The notes: generated from the sequence alone by a model not told the origin. DNA of 64,000 nt from Areca catechu (GCA_021397845.1 CM038038.1:71780748-71844747), one strand, 5' to 3'; shown: positions 44,343-56,135, counted from the first letter of the stretch. Translations and numbers: made by a program.

Positions 44343-44545
44343 GAGAGTGTCGATCAATTTCTATTGGATGAGCACGTATTTCATCTTTGCTTGTCATAGG
44401 AAAAAATTGCTTTTCTCATCATACTGGTTGATTCTACCTTGATTGTGCTTGACTTCTTCATCTTCTTTAATCTTGATCAATGTCCTCAACATAGATAGCC
44501 TTACTTTAATACTAGTTGTTATGGTACCACCTGCACTGAATTATT
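44343..44545 (-). other. Leader and primer site of element C
   Basis: Just after the LTR end CAACA the minus strand reads AATAATTCAGTGCAGGTGG, a diverged primer-site region whose counterpart at 27121 keeps TGGTATCAG. The remaining ~180 bp lead into the gag start, which J interrupts at CATAT. Confidence 0.6.
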
Positions 44546-45376
44546 TGTTGGGGGATCTCTTAGATTATAGAATACAAATCCCTATCCAAGATCATACCTC
44601 CATCGATGAAGTTAATACCTTGAGAGGAAAGAAAAAGAGAAAAGATACACAACATGATTTAATTAGTCATGTAAAATCTCACTACGAGAGAAAAAATCAC
44701 GTATAAGAGAAGAACTTGCACTCTCAATCCCGTACAATAATCTCTCAACATAAAATCTTAGATCCCTTACAAAAGCTCTCAACTCTCAAAGAGACCCTCT
44801 AGTCCCTATAGGCTTTCACCCGACTCTCTAGACTTTTTCAGTAGCTATCATGATGCTCTTCTGGCCATTTGCACCCCTTTTATAGACTCCGAGACCATGC
44901 ACTACTCTTTATATTAAAGAGTAGTTTGATAGGATTCTAAAGGCTCAAACTGTATTAAAAATAAAGTCTAACAAAGTCAAAACACTTGAAACTACTCATG
45001 AATTGTGCATGAACCATGCTAAGCCTCCCTTGCATGAGCCGATGCATGGACCAGCCTGTCCTTGCATGAGCCGATGCATGGACCAGCCTGTCCTTGCATG
45101 CCACATATGCACTTAGGCTCATATATGCCTACAATCCATCGTACACCATGCAAAATGCATGGGGAATGCACATGGACCATGCAAAATGGTCCAGTGGACT
45201 ACATGAAACATGCGGTCACATGGACTGCATGGTGCACTGCATGCTACAGGCCGCACGCTTGTGCACCTGAGCTATGCCTAGCCTAGCCTACTCCTGGACT
45301 TGTGCTGGATCTTCTCTTAGTTTTTTTTTGTGCTTGGGCTTTGCATTTTGGGCCAAATCAAGATATTTTCTCAACA
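44546..45376 (-). mobile_element. 5' LTR of element C
   Basis: 831 bp, TGTTGGGGGATC to TTCTCAACA on the plus strand. A perfect 32-bp tandem duplication (unit start TGCATGAGCCGATGC) lies at 45031-45094, absent from the 3' LTR. It adjoins MULE coding sequence at 45377. Confidence 0.87.
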
Positions 45377-47420
45377 TCAAAAGCCTTCTAATGGTCTCTA
45401 AATAAATAATAAGTAGCTTGTCCTTTGTTTCCATAATGTAACTATTAAATAAGTCACATATATTATTGAGTATCATGTCATACCTTGGCCTGGGACAAAA
45501 TGCATGCCTAAACCATTAAAGTAACTCTTGTTTAATTAGCCAATTTGTTGCTTTTTGATCCAAGTCAATAAGGCCTTCATCTTTAGCCTAAATTTGAATT
45601 GGCTAAAAGCCCTAGTTGCTGCATATAAAGTCATCTTTGAAGTTATTTCCCTAGACTAACTTCCTAAAGTTTGCATTCAAATGCTTTACATCATACCTAT
45701 AATCAACATGTGGCATCATGGAGTTGTATGTCTCTACTAACCCCTACAAGAGTAGACAAGTTTAGTACGGACAATGGAATATTAGAAAGGCTATCAATTT
45801 TAAATGGCTTATCCTTATTTTCTACCTATCCAAGATAAATGTCCAACTACCTTCTTCCACTATCCCTATTTCTCCTCAAAGGTTACTAATAAACCACATC
45901 TAGCTCTCTTTATTCTTAGCCTTAATGATAGCCCATGTAATGGAAAATATGTCAACATTCCTATCCCTTTTAATAGCTGATAGTATTTGTCCTCTCATAG
46001 CTCCTTTCAAGTGGCATCCATCCAAGAAAATAATAGGCATGCATCTATTAAGAAAGTCCCTCTTGCATACATAAAGACAAACATACATCCTTTGGAAGAA
46101 AAGATGCTACCCTACCTTGGTTAATGTATAGATGAGAATGGTTCTATTAGGGTTAGTCCTCTTAATAACATAACAATACTCTTATAATTTTCCATATGAC
46201 TCTCTCTTTGTCCAATGAACTGTTAGGAGTGCATTCTTCTTTGCCTAATAGTCTAGAGTTAGTCCTCTTAATAACATCACAATACTCCTATAGTTTTCCA
46301 TATCACTCTCTGTATGTCCCATGAATTGTTAGGAGTGCATTCTTCTTTGCCTAATAGTCTAGAGCCTTGGAAATTTGCACCTTAACATTCCTCTTAACCC
46401 TTGCAATGAATCTTTTAAGACTCCACTTTGTATTAGTCCTAATATCTTTAATGTAGGCTTTAAACAACCATCTAGAGTTCATATATCGATTATCAAATGT
46501 CTTCCATATTTATGTCTGGGTTCAAACTTTTTAATATGATATGTGGATAACCTTTGTAGGGAGGAGGTATGAATCCTCTAAGCACAGTTCTTCTTACATA
46601 TAGTCATGGTTCTAGATTTTTTATTATACTTGTACACATAGTCAAACCCTTGTTGTACAGCATTCTACCTCAAAGCCTCTCTAAAAATATTGACTAAAGA
46701 AAATGCTATTCCCAATTTTAGATCTACAGGCTTGGAGAACTCCGTATCCTCTTTGAGTTCTAGAAACTTGGAGTTGTTCTCTTCTCGCCCTTCAGATGAG
46801 TTACCAATGCTTCTAGCACATCACTATCACCAAGCACAAGCTCTTTTCCAACCATCTCCTCTTCTTCCACAACTCCTAGCTAATATCTTTAAACATTTGT
46901 ATCAACCACTAAATTATCAACATCCGCATCAAATAGATCATCATCTTCCTCATCAAAATCCAAGAAGTTGCTCAAGGATAGACTACCATCACTATCAAAA
47001 CTAGCTATTTGATGTTCTTCCTCATCCATAGACCTTTTATCAAGCCTTCTGCTTTGTTCATGCACATTCTCAAACCTTTGCTCCACTCCTGCCCCTCTTG
47101 TTGAGGTTATTTCTTTGCCCCTACTACTGCCCAGCTACCTCATCATCCTTTAGGTGGATGGAAGTGCAAGGGGTGCCTCTACCATATCTAGTTCTACCTT
47201 ATTGATTCCATAGTCCATAAAAACTGCTACACTGCCTTTTCCCTTATAGACAACCATCATCTAAAAAACATCTTGATTATTATATAAAGGCTTTAGCCCT
47301 CCTTCCAAAGACTTTCCTAGAACTAGATAGTATATAACTACCACTCTATCTTTTAATAACCAAGATCCTTTGTGAGATTTGCTAGCTCAAAAAAACTCAT
47401 TAAGTATGGGTCATAGTTGT
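45377..47420 (-). pseudogene. Mutator-like (MULE) transposase relic
   Basis: On the minus strand an acidic N-terminal region (46889-47086) is followed by the MuDR DNA-binding segment FREALRQNAVQQGFDYVYK and YHIKKFEPRHKYGRHL (46390-46700). The transposase core reads CKRDFLNRCMPIIFLDGCHL then KGAMRGQILSAI (45960-46088), with the family's DG..K signature, and further down NSYIMETKDKLLI (45380-45450). Frameshifts and stops are frequent, and a 106-bp tandem duplication sits inside. Element C truncates the C terminus. Terminal inverted repeats were not found. Confidence 0.85.
46153..46366. repeat. 106-bp tandem duplication inside the MULE
   Basis: TTAGTCCTCTTAATAACAT at 46153 recurs at 46259, and the following ~100 bp match closely. 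The second copy differs at several bases (for example TATGTCCC for TTTGTCCA), so the duplication is not recent. Confidence 0.85.
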
Positions 47421-47717
47421 CATAATAGCTAACAAAGTCATGAAGTCAGAACAATTAAATGCTAAAGCAATGAATGTCTTGTATTGTGCCTTGGATCCGA
47501 ATAAGTTTAATTAAATTTTCACTTGCAATTCTATAAAGAAAATTTGAGATATATTAGAAGTTACTCATGAAGGGACAACCCAAGTAAAAGAGTCTAAAAT
47601 TAATTTACTTGTTCACAAATATAAATTATTTAAAATAGAACAAGCTAAGATAATTTCTGATATATTTATTAGATTCATAAATATTATTGATATGGCTAGA
47701 AGCTGACATGTAATCTC
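47421..47717 (+). pseudogene. Sirevirus gag fragment
   Basis: Plus-strand reading LNAKAMNVLYCALDPNKFN, then LEVTHEGTTQVKESKINLLV and ISDIFIRFINIIDMARS, matches the gag core of Sire-1 and Sire-2. Both ends are cut, by the MULE on the left and the LTR of G on the right. No LTR of this copy is present. Confidence 0.8.
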
Positions 47718-48042
47718 TGTCGGATGCCGTGTCAGAAAAACCCACCATGGTGGACACTCCATCTCGGACTCCTTTGCCAGGCCGAACTCCCTCAGAATGC
47801 CAAGGCAGCCCGCCAAAATTGAGTTCCACCCTCCGCCAGGTCGACACCCGCAAGCCCGTGGCACCTAGGCCGGAGCCGAGTGACCTCCTTCACCAGATCG
47901 AGCCCCTCTGAGGTTGAGCCCCTTGGACCGGAGTTGAGCCTAGCTCTTCTCCGCCACGGTGAGCCCCTCCGAGGCCGAGCCCTCTGGGCTAGAGTCGCAT
48001 GTCACCCTCCTTAGCCATATCGAGCCCCTCTGAGGTCGAGCC
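47718..48042 (+). mobile_element. 5' LTR of G, first part
   Basis: Begins TGTCGGATGCCGTG and becomes GC-rich with repeated CGAGCCCCTCYGAGG-type phrases. The same phrases continue at 55161 after E. The repeats are irregular, with a spacing near 60 bp. Confidence 0.75.
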
Positions 48043-48815
48043 TGGTGGGGGAACCAAGATCAGACATAGATTACTATGCCCTATTTGGTTTACTTAGTCA
48101 TGTGTCAAATTTTATAATCAATTAAGATTGAGTCTTGTAATAAGTTGAGGTTAGTTGATTTATCTCAACCTCAACCTAGTCATTATTTTGAGTCCTGTAC
48201 ATCAGTTATGAGTCCAGTATGAGCTCAATTTTTATACAAGAGAGGAGGTCACCCTATTTTGGAGTTCCACCAGGCCATATCTAGGAGTCAGAGGCTGCTA
48301 CATCGCCTATTGGATTTTGTGTGACAACCCAGGATCCAAGATGCTTCCAGAAATCCTTATTCCTTCCAGATACCCTCCAGATACCCAGATTCCAATCCAG
48401 ATTTCAGAGCATATTCTGAGGAGGCCTTCTTTGCTTCCTAGACCACCCAGATCAGCCATCAGATTCAAGGGAATCGAGGCTTCTTCTTCCAGGTTCCGAT
48501 CATAGTTGTGAGTGATCACTTCTGCTACTAAATTTATCATCTCTGACTGGTAAGAAACCTTCCCTTCTCTTATTATCTGATTTAGATGAAGATAAACTAT
48601 CCTAAACTAGGAGTTTCTCAACTCTCGGGTCTTGGATATTTCATTGGTTTGTATGAGTATGCCTGCGACCCGATGATTATTTGCATTGCTAGTCTTTTCT
48701 CTAGTTCTTACTTTATTTTGGGAATCTAGCATGCACATAAAATTATAAAAATTATAAAAAAATTATTTTACTATTTTTCATGCATGTTTAGCAATCTTAG
48801 AGTCATCTCGCATCA
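48043..48815 (+). mobile_element. 5' LTR of E (short form)
   Basis: TGGTGGGGGAACC to CTCGCATCA, 773 bp. It matches the 3' LTR except that about 780 bp present there are absent at the junction near 48415 (GCATATTC|TGAGGAGG). The missing block holds the only good TATA box. Confidence 0.85.
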
Positions 48816-49384
48816 GTTTGATATTAGAGCAGGTTTAGGATAGTTTTTTATTTGCTTTGCATTCACAAACCCTAATTCTACAATCTATCCACTACATTAG
48901 GTGTCTAGGTTTCATCTGATTTTGGCATCATAAACATTTTATTTTTCTGTTAAATTTGAATTGCATGCCCTCTGTTCTGTCCTAGTAATTATCAAAATTT
49001 TTAATTATTTTTACTGAAAACTTAAATCTCTAAAATTTGGCATAATAAGAACCTTAACAGAATTCTAATTTTTTTTTGCACGAAATTTGGTAGGCTTCAT
49101 CACCACCGTCCATCCTCTTTCCAATTTTTTTTGAATTTTTATGCATCGAGATCTGTGTCAAACTCTGTAATAACTGAAACCCTAATTCATTGATTTCTGC
49201 TACATTCTGCATCTTGACTCAACCTAACCTAATCAACTACCAAACCCCCAATCCCAAGCCAAACTTTGTTTGATAACCCCAGTTAACTTAAACCTAATTT
49301 GACACATCATAAATCATTAAAAAAATATTTTATTTTCTGATTTTTTTAGATTGCATTAGGGCCATCGATTGCCATCATTCTTAA
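48816..49384 (+). other. Primer site and leader of E
   Basis: GTTTGATATTAGAGCAGG follows the LTR at once, an initiator-Met type site (TGGTATCAGAGC) with several changes. The rest is AT-rich leader with no ORF. Confidence 0.6.
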
Positions 49385-51398
49385 TGATGAGGGACACGGA
49401 TGTGATGCAGTACTAAAGGTTGATTTAAATTTTATGTTAATCAAGAACAAATGTTCATTAACCTAATAGCCTATTAAATAATACATTAAAAGAATCTATA
49501 GCAAGTAACTAAATACTGGATTACATCACCCGCATGCATACCTAACAAAATAATTAATTAGATGGACCACGGTGATTGATAAACCACCCTAGATTAGGTT
49601 CCTACTTTCTAACATCAGATCTAGATGATGGAAAAGGGATCTTGAGTTACCAATATGCCTAGAAGCCTCCTCTGATGAAGATCTGGATCACTACACTCTA
49701 GGGTTGAAGAATCAGACTCCAAACTGATCGCTCCTGGCATCCAGATTCCGATCAACCTGATTCTAAGCATGGACATCGATCTTTAGAGTCGGATCTTAAG
49801 AGAATCTGCCAAAAAAAATACCAAAAAAATAGTAATTAAATGTTGGAAATCAAAAGCTAGAAGGAAGGCTGGTACCAGGGTTGTTGGTTCTCCCAGGGAT
49901 CTTCTTCTTTGGTTGGCTTCTAGGATCTCTTCAAAGCATTGGATGAAGGCCTTGAAGAGACTTAGGGATCAGATCTGATGGAGGGATTGGATGGATAAAC
50001 AGGGCATCGCACCCCGGTAGAACTTGGACATCGCACCCAAGTGTTCTAGGCGTCACATCTAGCACCTATCAGCCGTCGCAGCTAGAAAGGAATTGGAAGA
50101 AGAACTCGGTAGAGTTTCATTTCATTTTATCAAATATTCATTATCTTTACAAGGGGTACAGGGTCCTATTTATAGGATTATTTCCTATAAGAAGTACAAT
50201 ATGACTCAATTACATTTTTGAATTTAAAACTTCCTTGCAATCTTGGACTTCTCCTTGAGCTTGAATTTTGAATGGCTTGATCCTGAATTGGACGACAACT
50301 CTCTGGAGCAAGGTGCTAATTTCCTTCTTATTTCTTCTTAAGTTGGCGTGAAATCCTTCTTGGCACAAATTCCTTCTTGAATCACCGTGATATCTGAAAT
50401 GGGACTCCCTTGGTTGGCTAAAGGAATTTGAATGGACTTTGGATGATGGATAAGTCCTTTTCTTGAATTTGAATGAAGATTGGATGAGGGCTTTCATTTG
50501 AAGTTTAAATTCCTTGGAACTCTTCAAATGGGATGGAAACTTGGAATTAGCATGAAGAAACAGAAGCAGATGGCGCACTTCTCCCTTGGGCGTGATTTCA
50601 TCTGACGTGGAATCATATTTGAAATTTGGAATCCTATTTGAAATTTAAATGAAGAGAGCTCCTTCCCATGGACTCTTTCTTGTTTAAATTTGAACCTCCC
50701 TTGTTTCTTGGATGGGGCATCTTGGAAGTAGGCGACAAGAGAGGGGAAGAGGGCACGAGATGAAGTAGACTCCTTCTGCTTTACTCCTATTAATGAGGCG
50801 CCAAATAATTTTCTTATGGGCCGACCATGTGGTGTTGTCTTGACTTGTGTAGCATGTCCAAATTCAAGTGATAGGCCATGTGTTATTGTCCCCTTAGTGA
50901 TGTGGCAGTAGTTGTCCTGAAACCATGCAAAGATGACACCAAAATAGGCTAGCATATGGCAAGAACTTATGCTAGCACATGGAGTCACATAGGCTTGTCT
51001 TGAACTAGCACATGGGTCTTGATTTGAGTCACATGGGTCTCACAATTGGGTTTCCCTTGTAATACAGGACTCAATAACTAATTATTTTACAGGACTCAAT
51101 AAATAATTAAAGCCCTACTTGATCAATTGGAACCCAATTTGATCAAAAGGCAATCAAAAGATAAGACATGTAAATAAGTGATTCAACTTGGTAAAAGAGG
51201 TTTAGCCCAAAAGGCTAAATAAATAAAACCCTAATTCCAGTTGGTAACAGGGGCTAACCCTAACTAACCCAAAATAACAGAAATTAAAATAAATTGTTTA
51301 CATGAATAAAAGGGTTGGGTCCAGGATTTCATTTATAGGTGATCCACAAGGATGTGGGTTCAACCTGTCGATATTTTCGGGCCCTGGTGTCCTCATCC
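49385..51398 (-). mobile_element. Solo LTR H, related to the LTRs of F
   Basis: About 2.0 kb starting TGATGAGGGACACGG and ending TGGTGTCCTCATCC on the plus strand. The flanks share TTAA, or CTTAA with a one-base shift (49380-49384 and 51398-51402). Landmarks in the order of the F LTR are present: a GCATCGCACCC cluster, TTTACAAGGGG with GGGTCCTATTTATAGG, repeated CTTGAATTTGAA phrases and TACAGGACTCAATAA near the end. The outer base is changed (minus start GGATGAGG instead of TGATG). No primer site or coding sequence belongs to it. Confidence 0.65.
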
Positions 51399-51930
51399 TT
51401 AACCTAATCTTAAGGGCAACTCCCTATCTCAGATAAGGACAGGATTTCATCACCTGTCTTGGGCCCAAAACAACCACCATCATACTAACCCAAGCCTAAT
51501 TAAATTCAATTAGACCTAATTTGCCATAGTGGGCTAGGAGACATCAACAGGTCGGGTCCGACCTGTGTGGGCCAACTAGTGCATTTAACCTTTTAGCTAT
51601 TACTGAAAGCTGGTATCTAAGGCTCGGGGTCCAGAGTCAAATGACCTAATTAGTGTTGTGGTTTTTAATTGGGTCCCTGTGAAAGCAGGGGGGGCCTCCC
51701 ACACTCCCACCCCCTACCTGGCTAGTAGAAGGACTAGCTATTAGCTTAGGTGTAAGTTGAGCTAACCCACTCAGTTTCTGGCTCTAGGTCTAGGAAACCC
51801 TATATTATACTAGCTTTTTCTCTCTCTTTTGCATGCTTGGTTGCATCATTTCATTTTGATTGTTGATTTGTTGCATGACCACTAGATTAGGAACCCAATA
51901 CTAGAGTCTAAACCCCAACCTAGTTCAACC
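51399..51930 (+). other. Leader of E after H
   Basis: About 530 bp of non-coding leader without recognisable motifs, leading to the gag ATG at 51931. Confidence 0.5.
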
Positions 51931-52544
51931 ATGGAGTCCAGTCTTGAAGCACTCATAAGAACCATGATGAACAATTGAACCATAAACTTGACCAAACCAA
52001 TACCCAGATGACCCAATTGACCCAATCCCAAAACCAAATGAACCATAGATTCGACCTAATGAGCCATAAGCTTGGCCAAATAAATCAATCCCACACCCAG
52101 TTTACCCAGTTCACCACCCAAACCAACCAAGTAATCCAAACCAATACCCAAGCAACCCATAGGCTTGACCAATTAGCCAATAGGTTGGACCACGTAAAAG
52201 CCAATCCAGTGTTAGTTGATCTAATAGATACCCAGGTAGAAGACCACCCAACATTAGTTGAACCTAATTACACCCAAGCTAAACTTATAGTGGAAGACCA
52301 GCTAGAGGGAGAGAACCTAGATACTGTTATTAAGGCCCTACCTGAGGAGCCACCAAAAGAAAGCCTAACAATAGAGCCCAGTCCTTTGATTTGTGAGCCA
52401 GAAAAATTTATTAAGGACTTAATTTCTTTAAATCAGTACCCTCAAGATGAAGTCACCTCTTTGACTCCACTTGATCTCTTCCCTGAAATCAATGACCCTT
52501 TCTTCCATTATGCAGTCCCTTTAGATAGACATCAATCCCATTAG
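51931..52544 (+). pseudogene. Gag-like protein of E with MNHKLDQ-type repeats
   Basis: The ATG at 51931 starts MESSLEALIRTMMNN, then a stop. The following 189-codon frame begins LNHKLDQTNTQMTQLTQSQ and repeats related units (MNHRFDLMSHKLGQ, THRLDQLANRLDH), a heptad-like pattern that predicts a coiled coil. The second half is acidic (EEPPKESLTIEPSPLICEPE). The gag-like protein of F has a similar order of coiled coil, then an acidic part. No gag core domain or knuckle was recognised. It may mediate particle assembly, but that is inference. Confidence 0.6.
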
Positions 52545-52990
52545 ATCAACCTCATAGTCTAGGACTAATTCTTGATACCCCTTCCTACATCCTATTCTAC
52601 CCGATTAACCTTGAACCCTTTTCTTATTCCTTACCCAATCAGACTAATCCTGAGTTCACTTCTTATTTTCTACCCTTTTCTGAAACTTTTCATGATTTTC
52701 TAATCCTTAGATTGCATTTCATAGATGTTTGCATACTGCATTCATTCATCGAGTATGTTATGTTTGCTTCCTACTTCTGGAAGACCCTCCGGCATCTACT
52801 AAGAGTTCATGTCACATTTTCATGTGCATGTCATGATAGGATCAAACCTAAAGAGTTTATAATCTATTAGGTTTTGTCGCTTAGAGTCCAATAAAACATC
52901 CTTTGATAGGGATATCTAGTCGAGTCTATTAGGTATTAGTTGAGTCCAATAAATACACAACCTGATTTACATGTCTGCACCTGCACTACC
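52545..52990 (+). other. Degraded internal sequence of E
   Basis: No recognised domain. The missing protease, RT and integrase core would belong between the gag-like frame and the chromodomain block, which are only about 450 bp apart here. Confidence 0.5.
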
Positions 52991-53598
52991 CTCTGCACAG
53001 CATATGCATATGAAAATTAGTCAAAAGTTGAACATAACTAATGAACTATATAAGAACTTGGCTAATTCTCGAAAGAGAGCTAAAAAATTTTCTGCAGGGG
53101 ATTTTATGATGATCAGGTTTAGGCCTGAATAGTTCCCTCCAGGGATCACAAAGAAACTTCATGCTCATGGAGCTGGCCCATTTAAGATAATCAAGAGAGT
53201 TGGAACCAATGTCTATGTGCTTGAGTTACCACCCGACTTAGGCATAGTTCCACCTTCAACATCTCAGATCTTGTAGAGTATAGGGACCTAGCAGAGATAC
53301 CCAGCGAGCACTTTGAGCCACTCCCTTTCTTTGTGAGTGAACCCACCCCAGAGTGTCCATATACAATTTGGTCTTTTAGTGAGAAAAAGATTAAGAGAAT
53401 TATGGATGATCAAGATATCGGTACCCAAGATAGAGGCTATCAGAGGTACTTGGTCCGGTGGCAAGGTCGGCCAGAATATGAGGACTCGTGGATCACCCGT
53501 GAGGATCTGCAGCGCCTAAACCCAGACCTACTCGAGCACTATGAGAGCCATGTTATCCCACACTCAACGGGGTCGAGTTCCTCCCATCCCGGGAGAAT
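52991..53598 (+). pseudogene. Integrase C-terminus and chromodomain of E
   Basis: NELYKNLANSRKRAKKFSAG then DFMMIRFRPE, and KKLHAHGAGPFKIIKRVG with YVLELPPDLGI form the integrase tail of chromoviruses (53030-53250). From 53390 the chromodomain reads GYQRYLVRWQGRPEYEDSWI and TREDLQRLNPDLLEHY. This domain directs integration to chromatin with particular histone marks. A stop at 53130 and a frameshift near 53270 break the frame. The last codons (HSTGSSSSHPGRIG) form the hairpin region and run into the LTR. Confidence 0.88.
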
Positions 53599-55160
53599 TG
53601 GTTGGGGCACCAGGATCAGACATAGATTACTAGGCCTTATTTGGTTTATTCTGTCATGTGTCAAATTTTGTAATCAATTAAGATTGAGTCCTATAATAAG
53701 TTGAGGTTAGTTGATTTGTCTCAACCCTCAATGTAGTCATTATTTTGAGTCCTGTACATCAATTATGAGTCCAATATGAGCTCGATTTTTGTACAAGAAA
53801 GGAGGTCACCCTATTTTGGTGTTCCACCAGGCCACGTCTAGGATTCAGAGGTCGCTACATCAGCCCATTGGATTTTGTGTGACAACCCTGGATCCAAGAT
53901 GCTTCTAGAAATACTGATTCCTTCTAGATGCCCTCTAGATGTCCAGATTCCAGTCCAAATGCTAGAGAATATTTCTAAACCAGGGCATCCATGATTCCAG
54001 AGGTCCCTCTACATCCTAGCCCAAAGAAATAAAGTCTAAGTCCAAGCCCAAGCCCTTAAGAAGCAAGATTCCAGGGAATATTCTTGCTACAGGCTACCAG
54101 GCCACCCCAGCTTCCAGAGGCCCAAACCCATGCACCCAAGCCTCTTTGGGCCAGCCCCTTGCTGCCCCTAGAAGCCCAACATGCTTTCCTAGGCATCCTT
54201 GAAGTGTTGACCAAGTCCAAGAGGTGTCCTTGAATGGAATAGTCAAAGCATGAAAGAAAAAGGAGAATACTAGGTCAATTCCTAACCTAATGGGAATTTG
54301 TTTTTCTAACCTAGCCAGGAAAGGACTTTTATTCCAATTTGGAAGAGGGCTTATAACCCAAGTATAACCATGGGTACTGAGGGCATGGGAACTCTATAAA
54401 TACCCCACCCCTCCCCCTCTTGTAATCATCTCTTTCTTATAAATACAACTTACTGAAATTTTGAGTTGTTGCCTTGTGTTGGTGTTTTGTTTTGGTTCTT
54501 TGGTTTGTATTCTTGTGCTTGGACGAATTTTTTGTTATCCTAGCATCATTCCATGCCCTAAATCACTACCATCCAAGCCTTCACACATCCAAGGAGGAGT
54601 GCCCTAGGCCACCAAGCAAGGAGATCTTCAACAAGCTTCAAATAGCCCATCTTCTTAACCCCAATTTCGATTCCTTCAAACCCTAGTTCCTTCTCTTTTT
54701 TTTATTTGCTGTTTTGATTGACTCTGATGCTTGCAGGATCCCTGAGGTGCTTTCCCTCCTCTGAGGAGGCCTTCTTTGCTGCCCAGACCACCCAGATCAA
54801 CCATCGAATTCAAGGGAACCGAGGCTTCTTCTTCTAGGCTCCGATCAGAGTTGTGAGTGATCACTTATACTAATGAATTTATCATCTCTGACTGGTAAGA
54901 AACCTTCCCTTCTCTTTTTATCTGATTTAGATGAAGATAAACTATCCTAAACCAAGAGTTTCTCAACTCTCGGGTCCTCGATATTTCATTGGTTTGCATG
55001 AGTATGCCTACGACCTGATGATTCTTTACACTACTACTCTTTCCGCTAGTTCTTACTTTATTTTGGGAATCTAGCCTGCATATAAAATTATAAAAATAAT
55101 AAAAAAAATATTTTACTATTTTTCATGCATGTTTAGCAGTCTTAGAGTCATCTTACATTA
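53599..55160 (+). mobile_element. 3' LTR of E (long form)
   Basis: TGGTTGGGGCACC to TCTTACATTA, 1,562 bp. Between about 53978 and 54757 it has ~780 bp not found in the 5' LTR. In that block CTCTATAAATACCCC (54391) is a clear TATA box followed by CTTGTAATCATC, typical of LTR promoters and R regions. The last base pair of the LTR is mutated (CA to TA). Confidence 0.85.
54393..54402 (+). promoter_or_regulatory. TATA box in the 3' LTR of E
   Basis: CTATAAATAC precedes a CCCC/CT-rich initiator-like region, as in plant LTR promoters. A transcript from here would run out of E into the LTR and gag of G. Confidence 0.55.
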
Positions 55161-56135
55161 GAGCCCCCTGGACCGGAGTCGAGCTCAGCCCTCCTCCGCC
55201 AGGTGAGCCCCTCCGAGGTCGAGCCCTATAGGCAGGAGTCAAGCCCTCCTCCGCCGGGTGGAGCCCCCTGGATCGGAGTCGAGCCCAGCCCTCTTCCACC
55301 AGGTCGAGCCCCTTAGAGGTCGAGCCCCCTAAGCTGGAGGCGAGTCCTAGGTCTCCAGTTTGGCAACCACCTCGGATATTATTGTCGGCCACCAGAGGGG
55401 TGGAGCCACCTCCCGAGGCACCGTCGAGCCGCTCGAGGACTGAGGAAGCATCCATCAAATCATAATAACCGTCCACAGCCACCACTTACACTAGAAAAGG
55501 AAGAAGCTCCCTGACCGAGGTGCCATGCTCTCCATCAACCACCTGCATCACCCAGAAGAGGAAGTCAACCAGGGGATTCGAATCCTGGGGGGTGGCGGCC
55601 CCCCAATCGAAGCCCTGCCAGGTTTCCCGGAGTGGAGTGACCGAGAAGAATGTTAGAGAGCATGGCAGCTTCCTTTGTCACGATCGAGAAAGACGTCCCA
55701 TTCATGGCACGGAACACTGCCGCACGTGCCTGCCGACGTGGGGAAGATCCTGAGGTAGGCATTTAACAGCCACTTGGGCTTAAAAAAATCTTCAACACCC
55801 CAGCAGGGAGGTACGTAAGCCAAACCACAAAATATCCAAGCAAGGAAAGAGGAGGTCCGATCCACCTCGGCCACCACATTCTTTAACACACTTGCACCCA
55901 CATTCTTAGATCACTCACTCCTCCTAGCATGGAGTCCATCTCAGGGGCTCGAGCAAGAGGATCTGTTTTCCTTGATCGTCACTGACTTGATCATCGGAGT
56001 GCCCCCACCGGAATCCCCGGCCCGGGTCACTAACCCTTGTTTTGCAAGTCCCAAGGAGTAGACTGTCACCGAGAAGATGAAGGGTAGTTCGACTCTGACA
56101 CTAGCTACGGGCCATGACGATCTTGGTGATAATAG
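55161..56135 (+). mobile_element. 5' LTR of G, second part
   Basis: Continues the GC-rich GAGCCCCYY phrases to about 55330, then less repetitive sequence. The U5 has GACTTGATCATCGGAG (55963-56000 region), CCCCGGCCCGGGTCACTAACC and CTTGTTTTGCAAG, the motif order shared with the LTR at 3512-5637. It ends just before the primer site. Confidence 0.7.

Larger units (their letters stand above)
27121..45376 (-). mobile_element. Element C: Tork-like Copia element with deleted pol, host of Sire-2 and J
   Basis: On the minus strand the order is 5' LTR (44546-45376), primer site and leader, gag start, gag and protease, polypurine tract and 3' LTR (27145-27905). Integrase core, RT and RNase H are absent. 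Sire-2 (29182-39906) is inserted in gag with the duplication ACATA, and J (40017-44337) in the leader/gag start with CATAT. Removing both restores a continuous gag reading. Beyond the 3' LTR a second copy of the primer site follows, and no target duplication is seen next to 45377, so C may be one unit of a tandem recombinant. C interrupts the MULE at 45377. Confidence 0.85.
48043..55160 (+). mobile_element. Element E: chromovirus derivative without RT or integrase core
   Basis: LTRs at 48043-48815 and 53599-55160 enclose 4.8 kb. The target duplication is GAGCC (48038-48042 and 55161-55165). The internal region has a primer site, a gag-like repeat protein and a chromodomain at the 3' end, but no protease, RT or integrase core. 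A solo LTR (H) is inserted in the leader. It belongs to chromodomain Ty3 elements and could move only with proteins from a complete relative. Confidence 0.85.

Noticed and set aside
45900..46088. A small independent gene on the minus strand
   Set aside because: It is the best-preserved piece of the MULE transposase core and has clear continuation on both sides through frameshifts.
55578..55600. GGGATTCGAATCC, like a tRNA T-arm
   Set aside because: The T-stem pairing is wrong at the loop-closing position, and no D-arm, anticodon arm or acceptor stem can be built. It lies inside the LTR of G.
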